Shown one piece after another: positions 34,255 to 46,289 of a DNA stretch of 64,000 bases. The stretch covers positions 13,750,836 to 13,814,835 of the forward strand of contig CM046353.1 in NCBI GenBank assembly GCA_025403435.1. Direction: 5' to 3'. The notes below the pieces were generated by a model. It was not told the origin of the DNA. It saw nothing but the letters and a program-made list of their open reading frames with translations, and ran no database searches. Both the position numbers and the translations under genes were made by a program. Every line of letters begins with the position of its first letter. The stretch's first letter is position 1. The stretch comes from Artocarpus heterophyllus. Taxonomy: Eukaryota; Streptophyta; Magnoliopsida; Rosales; Moraceae.

Positions 34255-35152
34255 TGATATGAACCATGCCAATTACGTGATGAAACCCGATACCAAATTT
34301 GGAATTTCGAACCCTAAGACCTCTCAAGTTAAGTGGAACCATGACTCGTTGCTTCGCAAAGCAAGAACCTTAGTATGGTGAAGACGCCACAAACAGGTAT
34401 AGAAAGTCCATTTGATAAGTCAATTGAATGCCATAAGGAATCCTTGATAAGTTTGGAAAAGTTTCTTCAAGAACTCAGGAAGAATAACTTTCAATATGAA
34501 TGAACATCAAAACAGAATTGTATAATCTGAAAGATGGCCTTATGTGGCTGAAATTCACATAGGGTTTATTTTAAATGTAAAATTTCTAATCTACCCTTAA
34601 TGAAAGAAATGCCTAAATAAAGCCTTAGGATGGAATCGAATTATCTACCCTTAATGAAAGAAACGTCTAAATAAAGCCCTAGGATAGAATCGAATTTAAC
34701 TCAAGATTCCTTCCTCTTATTTACACCTATAATAAAGTCTAAACAAAGATTCTAAATTTCAAATTGTGAAACTAAAACTTAAACTAAAATAAGATTACAA
34801 AGAATTCAAATCTTGAATCTTTGCTGAACACACCACTCCTACATGTGTACGTGTACGGAATGGGCATGCAAGTTGGCCATGCAACGATTCAATTTGCGTG
34901 TAAGGCTGATTAGCCCCTGACGACTCAATGTGCATGTACGGCTGATTGGCCCTCAATGACTCAATGTGTTTGATGAGTAAAACCAGCCTTTGTTCACCCT
35001 CAGTAGTGAACACACTCTCTTCTTGTTGTAGAACTCTCTGGAGCAAGTTATTCAGCTCTTCTTTGAATCTTTTAGCTCGAGCCTTCGTCACCGGACCAAC
35101 CAAAACTTGAATCAAATCGTGAAAATTCCTTGCAGCCTTGATGTCCTCATCA
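34255..35152 (-). repeat. 5' LTR of the minus-strand CRM element
   Basis: 898 bp, colinear with 5419-6247. Read on the minus strand it starts TGATGAGGACATCAAGG and ends GGTTCATATCA. It contains an extra short tandem duplication around 34595-34700 (repeated CTACCCTTAATGAAAGAAA) and is followed by the AAAAC duplication. Confidence 0.88.
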
Positions 35153-35693
35153 AAAACCATAATACCAATTCTAATTTTTTTTTATTCAAAAACATACCCA
35201 CCTTGGATCTCCTGTTGCTTTTCTTTTATAAATTTTACTCACTGGTGTATCTATTTCCTGGAAAGGATTGGACAATGTGAAAGGACGATGTGAAAGGAAA
35301 TGACACGTGTGGGTACACAATTGGAGATTGAGATAGGGATTGATTGCCACAAAACGAAGACGAAGGATGAGATTGGCGTCGGAGTTGATGATTTGAAAGC
35401 AAGATGAAAGAGGAGACCAAAGATGACAAAGGACGAGTCTTTAGATCTGAAACCAAGACGAAGGAGGAGATCAAAGATCAGGGATGATGATGGGGACAAT
35501 GACAATTTGCGACAATGGCAACAGATTTGCGTTGACGGTGACGACAATGGTGATGTTTCACCTAAGGGATGAAAAAGAGAAAGTGCGGGGAGAGAGAAAA
35601 GGGAGAAGGGGGGAATCAAGGAAAAAAAAGTGATAGGAAAAAAAGTAGTGGCATTAAAAAAAATGATAATGTAAAAATATAGCATAATATGTA

Positions 35694-35866
35694 GGGTGTT
35701 TGACAAAGTGAGTTAGAACTCATGAGTTCTAATTCAAACAGTAAAAAGCTCTCACATGCTACAATAAAAAGTAAAAAGTTATTACAGTGTAAAGCTTTCA
35801 TATACTACAATATTTTTAATCAAAATTGGTTCTAACCATGGTTCTAACTTACTTTGCCAAACACCC
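35694..35866. mobile_element. MITE with 26-bp inverted termini
   Basis: The left end GGGTGTTTGACAAAGTGAGT and the right end, in reverse complement, GGGTGTTTGGCAAAGTAAGT pair with few mismatches and continue TAGAAC on both sides. Flanked by TA on both sides. 173 bp, no coding potential. The interior shares the 'TGCTACAATA...AAAGCT' theme with 9248-9406. Terminal sequence and size suit a Tourist-like (PIF/Harbinger) MITE; superfamily tentative. Confidence 0.72.
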
Positions 35867-35997
35867 TAGTAATTTCCTCAATAAGCAATGCAAAAAAAAA
35901 AAAAAAAGGTTTTGAAAGATAGAATCAAAGGTGCCTTAAGGAATTCATATTTAGAGGCCTAATCACAAAAATCAAGAGAGATGTCAGTAAATAGAAT

Positions 35998-36165
35998 TTT
36001 TACACTAAATATCTATAATAAATAGTTTATTTAAAAAATATTTATAGTAAATAGCGGCTAAAAAAATTTACTCAGTTAAATAAATATTTTCCATATTAAA
36101 TTTTCTATTTACCTAGTAAATTTGCTATTTATTATAAATATTTTTAAAATCTATTATTTACTTGC
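35998..36165. repeat. AT-rich inverted repeat
   Basis: AAAATATTTATAGTAAATAGC at about 36037-36057 pairs with GCTATTTATTATAAATATTTT at about 36128-36150, with more diffuse complementarity outside. It is possibly a MITE remnant, but simple AT composition could account for part of the match. Confidence 0.4.
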
Positions 36166-37567
36166 AACTAGTAAAAGTGATCTTTAATACAATTTTTGAA
36201 AATGGGTTAATTGGGATGACAACGAGATGGAGTGGAAAAGAGAATGTTTTTCCATTCTATCCCCATCCCGCCTAAAGAATGGTTGTGACAGACTTGGGGA
36301 GTCTAGAGGGAAGACCTGCTCCAATCTCCTATGATGTTTATTGTTGAGAAAAATTTATAAATACTTCAATCCAAATTTAATATTTTTCACAAAACAAGCC
36401 AAATTCCAATAATATATACATAGAAAATAATATTAAGATTAGCATTAATAGTAAATAATTTTTTTTTAAAAAATAAAATAAGATGTGTAACTTATTTTTA
36501 ATGTTTGTACATCAAGGTGGAAATAGGATGTTGAATGTTTCCTCTGCTGTGTCCTCAACATCAAATCAAGGACAAGAAGCTATCTTCATTCTTGCTTGCA
36601 TATTAACCATTTGAGAATATGATCAGATGTTATCAGTTCTGATACATAGACCAAACGATACAATGAAAGCAAAAGTTCTTAGATTCATAGAGATATAAAA
36701 TAGTATATAAATTATCATGCTTGTATATACACCATTTGAGTCTCTAACAATTATTCTAATAAGTACATATTCAATTTGACCTATGGACGAATACACAAGC
36801 GTACATTTCATACTTGTTTGAGTAATAGTAATGAGATTCCTTAATATCATGTTAAGAATAGCCAGGCTTTCTAAAAGACGATGCCATTCATTTGATGAGA
36901 TATAAAAAGGAATATAAAAACTTCGGGTAGCTGAAGCAGATACTTTTGAAGTAAATAAAGAAAAGCAACAACTAAAGTAGGAAAGTCAAAGTTGAAAAGA
37001 GTGAAGAACATAAAATCATGCTTAATCTGCTTTGAGTTAATCCTTAAGGCTACGTGCGTTACATAGAATTGGGACTAGGATTTAAGATTATTTATCCTAG
37101 TCCTATATTTGGTGGTGAATTAGGACAAAATAATTTACGTAGAGACCTAAAATGCAGTCCCATGTTATGAGACTATTGCTCCCTCAAAAAACCATAAGAC
37201 TATTTATCCTTGCATCAGATTACCTCCAGCTAGTGGCCCTTTATCGTTGGATCTTGCCTCCATGCTAGACGTAGCTCCATTAGTCCACTGCGCCAACACG
37301 ATACTAGATATTTATCGCCCTGACACCTAACCACCAACTAGCTTCGTGCCTTTTATTAGATATTTGTTGCGTCTGGCATGATCTTCTTCCTATAAAACTA
37401 ATCAATGCGGACTTGAATCCACAACCCAAAAATTGAATAATGTAGTTAAAGCTCAATTTGAGTTTTGCTTGATACTTGAATAATGGGTGTACCAAATACC
37501 AACTTGAATCACAGCTCTACTCAAATCTGAATTTTTGATTCAAATGCATGTACGAAATGTCCTCCTT

Positions 37568-37571
<4 letters not shown>

Positions 37572-37616
<45 letters not shown>
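37572..37616. repeat. 45-base poly(A) run
   Basis: An uninterrupted run of A, much longer than others in the window. No target duplication or retroposon body was recognised next to it. Length may also be affected by assembly. Confidence 0.85.
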
Positions 37617-37617
<1 letters not shown>

Positions 37618-38232
37618 AAAGTTTCTCATTGTCGGTGACAACCACCCTGCCCTCCCCTATTTGTTGCTTGCCCATATCCCCCCAGCCCTATGTCGAACAC
37701 GTCCCTCATTTTCTCTCTTGCTGAGCAAAGGTTTCTTTTTTTTTTTTTTTTTTTTGGTGATAAAGTGCAGAACAAAGTTCTTGTTTTCTTTATTATTCTT
37801 TCTTTGGTTGATGTTTTGTTTACTATTCTTAATTTCTTTAAAATACATATATTAATATATTTTTCTTATTTTTATTTAATTTATTAACTTTTTATGTTTT
37901 TTACGTGATTTATTAAAGTTCAAAGGCAATTGTTCTAAATTTATAATATTAGATAATTAATTTAATAAAGTCGATGTTAATATTTATATTCAATTTAGTC
38001 TAATCATACACAAAACACAAGGCAGAATTCAATGCAATCATACTGAATCCTAAGTAATCTAATTTGATGTACTAAACAGGGTCTAAGGCTGTTAAAGTCC
38101 TAACAATGATGATCATGAGCCCAATCAATTCGAGATTGATGGTAAATTAAAATCAATCGTCATTTATTTTTGACCGTAGGTCTACATATCTACAAACACC
38201 TCAAATTAATAATTTAGAGAAAATATCATTAG

Positions 38233-38562
38233 TGTTATAAAACAAATGCAAAAACTAAATTATAAAGCATAAAATAGAGAGATACAAGAGAAAAAGAAAT
38301 AAACAATCTTATTATTCACCATCTTATGTTGTGTACAAGTACAAACTCTCAAAGGCCATATTTATAGGCCAAAGATCATAAAGTAGAAGAAGCCAAAAGT
38401 CAAGAGTTACAACAACAAAATAATATTTATAGAGTGGTAATTGAGAGGTTATGAAGGTTATAAAAATACCAACATTAATGGTCAATAAGGTGGAAATAAT
38501 GCACTTCATGAGGGTGTTAGGAATATGAACATCCATACTATTAAACTAATTTATTCATAACA
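38233..38562 (-). repeat. 3' LTR of the 330-bp-LTR element
   Basis: Starts TGTTATAAAACAAATGC and ends ATTTATTCATAACA on the plus strand; aligns over its full length with 47857-48186. Confidence 0.85.
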
Positions 38563-38719
38563 CTCCTCCTTAGATGTTCGCCACATAAGAATATATGCCT
38601 CGTTAAAAATCTTACCGAGAAAAATGCTGTGTGAAAAAAATCCTAGAGAAGAAAAAAAGAGTACATTATTCTCTTAACATTTGGTTTAGAACTGCCTTAT
38701 TAAAAACCTTGCTAGGAAC

Positions 38720-40751
38720 TGTTGGAAAAATAGCATGCAGTGGGATTTTAAAAATTTTATATCATAGTATTTTTCAAAACACAAGTTTGACATGCTATAT
38801 GTATAAATTAACCAGATCTTACTCACCTTTGTGTGCCGAAAAGCTCCAACAATCAGTGAAGAGAAGTAACGTTCCAGAAGAACCTCAACCAACTGATCTT
38901 TTTTGCTATTCTCTATCCACGATCGGAGTGAGTGTGAGCTCACGTGTACGCCCTTCTACCATGTGACTCTCCTTCTAACCAATTGAGAGAACCCAAAGCA
39001 AGTGTTCGTGATTTGTGAACAAGAGCTCTCAGGGAGTTTTTAGATTCTCACTAGTAGAGTATCACTCTTAATCTCTCAATTGATCTAAATAACTTATGTG
39101 ACTTACTCCCTATTTATAGAGGTTGGGTCTACAGTCAGTCCTTATCAGATTAGGTCTCAAAAATTTGAATCAGAATCAAATTCGGATCAATATCTGATAA
39201 GATATGCGTAAAAACAAGTGATCTTATCATTCGCTTATCGACAGGCTGATCATGATGATCGGCAGGCCAAACAGGCACCATCGGCAGGCCAAACTTGAGG
39301 ATCGGCATGCCGAACTGCTGATTAATATCTCAGCAAATCTTTTATTTTTCACTTGAGATTCTATAGGATAAAGTCTCAGTTTTAATTCAAATAACCCAAT
39401 AGAGAATTTGTCTAATTAAAACAACTTTATCTTGATAATCTTTAGGAAAATAAATGAATTCCTAATAATTCTACAAGTTTATGTTGATCTAATTTATTCA
39501 AAAATTAAATCAACCGATAAACAGACAAGAATTATCCGATCCCAATAATTTAACAAGTTTATCTTGAATTAATTTTATCACAAAATTAATTCAACTGATA
39601 AACAGACAAGAATTATCTGATTATTCTAAATTTTAACCAATCTAATAAACCTGACATAAGTCACCAATTATTGGAAAAGCACGCCCTATGGTTATAGGAT
39701 GTTGTGAGCTAGCAAAAGGGACCAAATGGACCTATATAGTTCAAGCTCCTGATAATTATGAAACCCAATATCCTAGATACACATTTCATAATTTTCAACT
39801 CCAACGCTACTCCACTAAAAGCTTGGAGCTGCACTCTCGAACTACATAGAATTAGGAAGCCCGTATAGCTAAGTCTCCATGATATATCATAATGTATCGT
39901 ATCCCCATATGATTATCCATAATAGGCTTAAGGACAAGTTCTGTCTTACCTTCCTGATTATTTTTATCTTACGTTCTATTATCTCACCATCGAAAAACTT
40001 ACCATCCAAAAACAATATACCATTCAGTTACACCTATGTATCCAAATGGTTGAGCGCTCTAGTTTTTCAATTACTGGATAACGCATATAAGAGGATATCA
40101 CTACTCCTAAAGAGGAGCTATGGATTTCATATCTATGAATAACAAGTCTACGCTATCAAGAGTCATGCCTCCAACGTACCGGCATGTATACCACTATTAA
40201 GATGTGGGTGTCACTCTTTGGTACATCAAAAGACACAAGTCAAGACAACAAGCCCACTATTTATCTCAGGATTAAGATACAATACAAATGATTGTCTAAA
40301 GTGAATCAATTTGTCGAGACAAAATTATTAATCTAAATTAATTCACTTTATGTCCCGATCCAATACATCGTCACCTATGACAATGTGCTAATGTTTTTAT
40401 TCACAAAGTCCACCTCCGATGGCCAAGACAAACCATCTCCCAATTGGAATATAGACAACATAACAATCTTTACATGAATAAAACACCCAACTTTATTCTC
40501 TCGATTGCAGATCTTATGATTTAGACCATCACCTTAAGAATCGTGTCTTCTGCATAGTCTGTCCATCATATGCCCAATTCTTAAGGTTTAGACCAACAGT
40601 CTCAGACTTTTGTTTGCTTAACATACATTCAACAAATATGAATGTAAAGCGGACAAGATTTGGTATATAAAAAATAAATAGATTTTTTATTGATAAAAAT
40701 GTCTCCAAAAACTTATTACATTTTTACTCCTTGGGGCATACATGTCTAATA
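38720..40751 (-). repeat. 3' LTR of the minus-strand copia element
   Basis: 2,032 bp, on the plus strand TGTTGGAAAAATAGC to CATGTCTAATA; the last bases show the LTR start TGTTAGACATG mutated to TATTAGACATG. The U3 GC-rich cluster lies at about 39238-39320. Followed by the complement of the AAGTGGGAGAT polypurine tract. Confidence 0.9.
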
Positions 40752-40765
40752 ATCTCCCACTTGCA

Positions 40766-43700
40766 CTAAGTGAGTAAATATGACAAATCTCGCATCCCCA
40801 TAGCTTCCACATGCCTTTCAAAGACTCTCCTAGTAAGTGCCTTCGTAAATGAATTAGTTAAATTGTCCTCTAACGCGATCTTGCACACCGTGACATGCCC
40901 GCCCTCAACGAAGTCCTTTATCACATGATACTTCCAATCAGTATGCTTACTCTTCTTATGAAATCTTGGTTCCTTAGCATTAGCTACCGCACTGTTATCA
41001 CAGTACAGTGATACCACCTTATCTATACCAGGAACTAGCTCAAGATCCCTAAGGAACTTGTGCAGCCATACTGCTTCTTTCGAAGCATCATTAGCTGCCA
41101 CATACTCGGCCTCCATCATTGAATCTGAAGTGCAATCTTGCTTCACACTTCTCCAACTGATGGTACCGCTGCCTAGAGTAAACACAAAACCCCACTTGAA
41201 TATACAAGCATATACCCTCGAGTCCTTCTCAGGTACTTGAAAATATGCTTCATCGTAACCCAATGGTTTGGTCCTAGATCCGCCTGAAATCGACTTACAA
41301 TCTCGACCGCATAACTAATATTCAGTCATGTGTAAAGCATGGCATACATGAAACTACCCACTGCCGAAGCATAAGGAACCTTCTTCATGTATTTTCTTTC
41401 TCCATAAGACTTTGGAGAGTCTTTCTTAGAAAGAGTAATTTTAGACCTAGATGGTTGCCCACCTTTCTTGGAATTCTGTCTTGCAAACCTCCTGAGAATT
41501 TTATCTATGTAGCAGGCTTGGGACAAAGCTGTCATTTTATTCTTCCTATCCCAAAAGATCTGAATACCGAGAACAAAATTAGCCTCACCCAAGTCCTTCA
41601 TGTCAAACTACTTGGTCAACCATAATTTGACCGATGACAATGCCCCAATGTCATTGCCAATTAACAGAATGTCATCTACATATAGCAGTAGAAAAACCAC
41701 ATTCTCATCCTTAATGTGTTTGTAAACACATGGTTCATCCACATTTTGTGAGAACCCATAAGTCTTGATCACCCAATCAAATCTTATGTTCCAGGAACGA
41801 GAAGCCTGCTTAAGTACATAAATTGACTTTAGCAGCTTACAAACCTTACCCTCTTGACCCTTGACCTTGAACCCATCTGGTTATGCCATATAAATGGACT
41901 CATCAAGATAGCCATTCAGAAAAGTGGTCTTGACATCCATATGCCAAATCTCATAATTGAGAGCGGCAACTATGGACAAGAGAATATGGATAGACTTAAG
42001 CATGGCTATAGGTGAAAAGGTTTTCTCATAATCGATTCCTTCCTTTTGCATATAACCCTTAGCTACTAGTCTAGCCTTAAAGGTTTCGACCTCTCCATCT
42101 ACTCCTCTTTTCCTCTTGTAGATCTACTTACACCCTATGGGTTTTACCCCTTCAGGAAGATCCACAAGCTCCTAGACCTGATTAGTCTCCATAGACTTTA
42201 TCTCTGTGTTCATGGCCTCTGTCTAGAGTTTTGAATCAACACCTTCCATAGCCTCTGCGTAAGTATAAGGATCCCTGTCATGTTCATCCGGTTCAGCCAA
42301 AAAACCTCCCCATTGAACATATACCTCTCAGGTTGACGCTTGATCCTCCCACTACACCTAAGCCCCTTAGGTTGTTGTTCAGGTTCGTTTGGTTTTTCTA
42401 CACTGATCGAAACAGTTTCATTCGGAACCTCCGGAGTGATCGGATCACTCCTTAACTCCTCAAGCACCAATTTGCTTCAAGGTTTAAAGTCATCCATGTA
42501 ACTCTCCTCAAGGAAAGTTGCATTAGTTGAAACCATGACTTTATTTTCCTTTGGGTTATAGAACTAACCCCCTTTAGTCCCTTTTGGATATGCAAACTTC
42601 CGAACGTGCTTCCAACTTATTCGCATCCTTAAACAGGACATGAGCCAGACATCTCCATATGCGAATATGGTTTAAGAATGTCTTCCTACCCGTCCACAAC
42701 TCGTGAGGAGTTTTACGGACCGATTTTGAAGGCACATTGTTAAAAAGATAACATGCGGTTTGTAGTGCATGTCCCCGAAAGGATGAAAGCAATGATGAAT
42801 AACTCATCATGGACCTGACCATGTCCAATAAAGTATCATTCCTTCTCTTCGCTATGCCATTCCACTGCGGAGTGCCCAGCATAGTCAAATGGGATAAAAT
42901 CCTATTCTCTAATAAGTGTCCCAAGAACTTATCAGAAAGGTATTCTCCACCTCAATTAGATCGAAGTGCCTTCATGGGTCTACCCAATTGCTTTTCTGCT
43001 TTAGCCCAAAACTCCTTGAACTTGTCAAAAGTTTCACTTTTGTGATGCATCAGGTACACATACCCATATGTTGAGTAATCGTCAATAAAAGTGACGAAAT
43101 ACTCATACGCTCCTCGTGCTCAGATGTTCATCGGCCCTATTGCCCTTAGACCCGAATGATCTATTGGTCATTTTACCCTCCAAACAAGATTCACATTGAG
43201 GTATAGATTCCACCTTTAAGTGACTTAAAGGTCCATCCCTTACCAACCTTTGAATCCTATTTAGGTTAATATAACCAAGGCGCAAATGCCAAAGATAAGT
43301 CTTATTAGAGTGAGAAGTTTTGAGTCTTTTAGAGTTATTATCATTCATCTCAACATTAAGCAATAAGTCCATCTTAGGTTTGATAAAATATAGATTATTT
43401 TGCATCCATCCAGAACAGATAAAAAATTTGTTTTTACGAATCACTACTTTATCATTAAAAGAAACTAAATAGGAGTCTTTAAATAAACAAGCTATAGAAA
43501 TTAAATTCCTTTTAAATTCAAGAACATAAAAACAATATTGCAAAAATAAATTTCTAGAATTATCAAAATAAAGATGGACGTCTCCCACTGCTTCCACTGA
43601 GACCAAGGATCCATCACCCATCCGAAGCGTGAAGTCCTCATGAAGCAGACTTCTCATTTCTTTAAACCTCTATAAAGAAACACAAACATAATTAGTTGCA

Positions 43701-44593
43701 CCGGAATTTATGACCCAAATGTCACTAGATTTCTCAACCAAACAAGTTTCTAAATACAGAAGATCACACCTACCTCCTTTGGAAAGGAAGTCCTTGCAAT
43801 GCTTCTTGATGTGCCCGGCCTTCCCATAGAAGAAGCACTTAAACTTCTTCGGGTTCTTCGTCTTCTTCTTCTTGCTCTTGGTGCTAGCAGGAATAGAAGA
43901 CTTCCTATTCTTAGCCCGTTGCTTCTTTCCATTCCTAGGCTTGGAATTGGAACCAGAAGCAGCTACCATGTTGGCCTCTCCACCCGTAGGAGACTCCCTG
44001 ATCAGCAGTTTGAACTCCCGTGATTGTTTCATTAATTCCGTCAAGGTCATATCCCGTCTATTGCTTAAATTAAATGTAGCTCTAAATGGAATAAATTCCT
44101 TTGACAGAGTCTCAAAGACCATAGTCATCTGAGTTTCAGCATCGATGTCAGCTCCATTGGTTTGAGCCTCAGCGAGGTAACCCATGACCATCATCATATG
44201 CTCATTTGGAGATGTCCCCGGCCTCTGCTTATAGTTAAGAAGTTTTTGAAGCGCCCTTTGTCGCTTTGTTATGGCCTGGCCTCTAAATATATCCTCAAGA
44301 TTATCCAAGATCTACTTTACAGTCTCATAATCCTGATGTTGAGCCTACAGTACGTTATTCATGCTAGCCATAACATAACAGCAGGCCTGATCATTAGCAT
44401 CTTTCCAGCAATCATGCGCTTAGAATTGCTTATTAGATGAGTCTCCCGTAGGCTCGGGAGGACAAGGGGTTGTCAGCACATACTTCAGTTTCTCAAAAGA
44501 GAGGACGATATCCAGGTTCTATTTCCAATCATTATAATTCTCTCCAGTTAATAGGTTTTTGTCAAGTATCGATGATAAAACATTTTTAGACAT
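40766..44593 (-). pseudogene. Copia gag-pol of the minus-strand element
   Basis: Gag starts at 44593 (MSKNVLSSILDKN) with TGG intact at the codon that is TGA in the sister copy. Then come a CCHC knuckle (CFFYGKAGHIKKHC), protease (VINSGATNYVC, Asp changed to Asn at the active site), integrase (HLRLGYINLN, CESCLEGK), reverse transcriptase (YVDD complement at about 41672-41684) and RNase H with LYCDNS, ending at 40766. Stops or frame changes near 43660, 43110, 42570, 42200, 41605 and 41270 break it. Confidence 0.88.
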
Positions 44594-46274
44594 TTTTAAT
44601 CTACAATAAAGAATCATATACCAAACATAAGCAAACATATCATAACAATTTAGTAAGATAACACAATCATGTAAAAAAATACGAATGTGTTTATGTGTCA
44701 AAACCTTGAAAATATCACAACCTTACAACGATAATTCCCTACTTAGAATTCAACAAGCTCCTAGGGGAGTCATGCCAAATTCAATCAGGAACACGGATCC
44801 CCTCCTGATTAAAATATACCATCCAAGACCCGTATGATTTAACATATATTAATAATCATTTCTTTGGCCATTAATTTTATCAACAGAGCTCCTAGGGGAG
44901 ATTAATAATAAAATTAACGTGAGTGTATAACCATCGTTTTAATATTTTATCCATGATTTATAATCACCACCTAGGGGTGTGCAACCATAAATCATGCTAA
45001 AATACCCTATCCTCTTAGAGATCTAATCTGGTACATGATAGAAATCCCTTCCTAGGGGTCAGGACCACTATGTTCTGCCTATGGACCAACGATGGAGGCC
45101 TTAGGTCCTCTCTTCGAAAACCTTCTCCCACTCAATCTTTTGAAATCAAGGTTTTATTTTAAGAATATGCATGAACAATTTTAATATAAGTAGCACTCTC
45201 TATTCTATATGACATGTTATCAATATACATGGCAAATCATATTATAATGCAGACAAGCAAAGCTACAAGCAAAATAATAAATAACCGTAATGTTATGGCT
45301 CCACCCTAGAGAATAGAAATAAAAAATTACAAGAGAATAATCGAAACATATTATCGATTCCGCATTCTTGAATTCTCAAGTTGTATCTCTCATCATGTAA
45401 TGTCCATCTTTAACTCTTCGATCCCGTATGAATCGAATACTTCATATTTTCGGTCATATCTAAATTTAATATTTCTCAAAATTGTCCCAAAAAGAAAATT
45501 AAAACTACACCTTTTTTGGAAAATTTTTAGCTCTCGGTCGACAAGTCGATCTGGGTGATTGGCCAGATCGGCCTACCGGTCATGACCCATCGGCCTGTCG
45601 ATTAAGAAGATCGGCCTGCTGACTCGTGAAAGATTGGCATGCCGAACCAAAAGTTTGGCCTACCGCCAGAGCCTCTTGATTTTTGCCTCGTTGTCGGCCT
45701 GCCGAACCTCACGTCTAGCCTGTAGATCTGCGACCATCGGCCTGCCGAACTATAAGGTTCGGCATGCCAACCGAGCAGAAATCTCTCATTCCAGAAAATA
45801 CAAATTTTAATGCAATTCATCAATTTTATCTTTAACAATTAAAAAATATAAAATTAGAGACACAAGAAATACCTGAGAACGCCATCATCATTCTTCTAGA
45901 TCCGCCTTCTAGATCCGTCTTCTCCAAATGATTATTTAATTACAAAATTCTTACAAATTTAAAAATAAATAATAATTCCTAGACGAAGATGATAGTTCGC
46001 CATCTAATTACATGAAAGACCTAGATATATATTCTAACCTCTAAGGAACCATAACCGGTATAAGTTAATTAATTAATAAATAATTAAATAACGATTTAAT
46101 CAACCATAATAAATTAATAAACATTCACCACATAATCCATGATAACATATAAAATATATAGAAACCTAGAGTGCTAAGTCTCTATAAAATTAACTTCAAG
46201 CATAGCAGAGATTAAGATCACAAAATTTATATATATAGAATGATCAAAAACTCACAAATTTATATAAAAACCTT
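44594..46274 (-). other. Leader of the minus-strand copia element
   Basis: Untranslated leader matching 18566-20232. It holds the CCTAGG stem-loops (44759-44770, 44889-44900, 44966-44979, about 45046-45060) and the GC-rich dyad array (45535-45780). The inner hairpin at 44966 reads CACC-ACCTAGG-GGTG where the sister has CACC-CCTAGGC-GGTG, so the stem is kept while loop bases differ. Confidence 0.75.
45535..45780. repeat. GC-rich dyad array in the leader of the minus-strand copia element
   Basis: About ten TCGGCCTGCCGA-type units with substitutions, matching the array at 19050-19285 in position and number. Clear units lie near 45692-45703 and 45734-45745. Confidence 0.78.
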
Positions 46275-46287
46275 GGTTCTGATGCCA
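46275..46287 (-). other. Primer-binding site of the minus-strand copia element
   Basis: Read on the minus strand: TGGCATCAGAACC, two changes from the initiator tRNA-Met complement TGGTATCAGAGCC, two bases inside the 5' LTR. Confidence 0.8.
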
Positions 46288-46289
46288 AT

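Larger units (their letters stand above)
5414..35157 (-). mobile_element. Old Ty3/gypsy CRM-type element on the minus strand (base of nested tower)
   Basis: Left LTR 5419-6247, right LTR 34255-35152, and matching 5-bp duplications AAAAC at 5414-5418 and 35153-35157 define one insertion. In element order (right to left) there are the 5' LTR, a primer-binding site, gag (33385-32049), protease and reverse transcriptase (16549-14769), RNase H and integrase (7780-6297), a polypurine tract and the 3' LTR. All coding parts are broken by stops and frameshifts. Two copia insertions (7781-14512 and 16555-32043) split it. LTRs begin TGATGAGGACAT, the same start as the plus-strand CRM element, but are much longer (829 and 898 bp). 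LTR divergence in a sampled 185-bp part is about 13% by eye, so this is the oldest layer. Confidence 0.88.
35158..38232. other. Intergenic DNA between the two retrotransposon towers
   Basis: No supported gene. It holds GA/CT-rich low-complexity sequence (35400-35640), a MITE (35694-35866), an AT-rich inverted repeat (35998-36165), a 45-base A run (37572-37616) and a T run near 37737-37755. Short open frames have no recognisable motifs. Confidence 0.6.

Noticed and set aside
37290..37440. tRNA-like words on the minus strand (GGATTCAAGTCCG, GGCGCAGTGGA)
   Set aside because: Order and spacing do not fit a tRNA or a standard SINE promoter.
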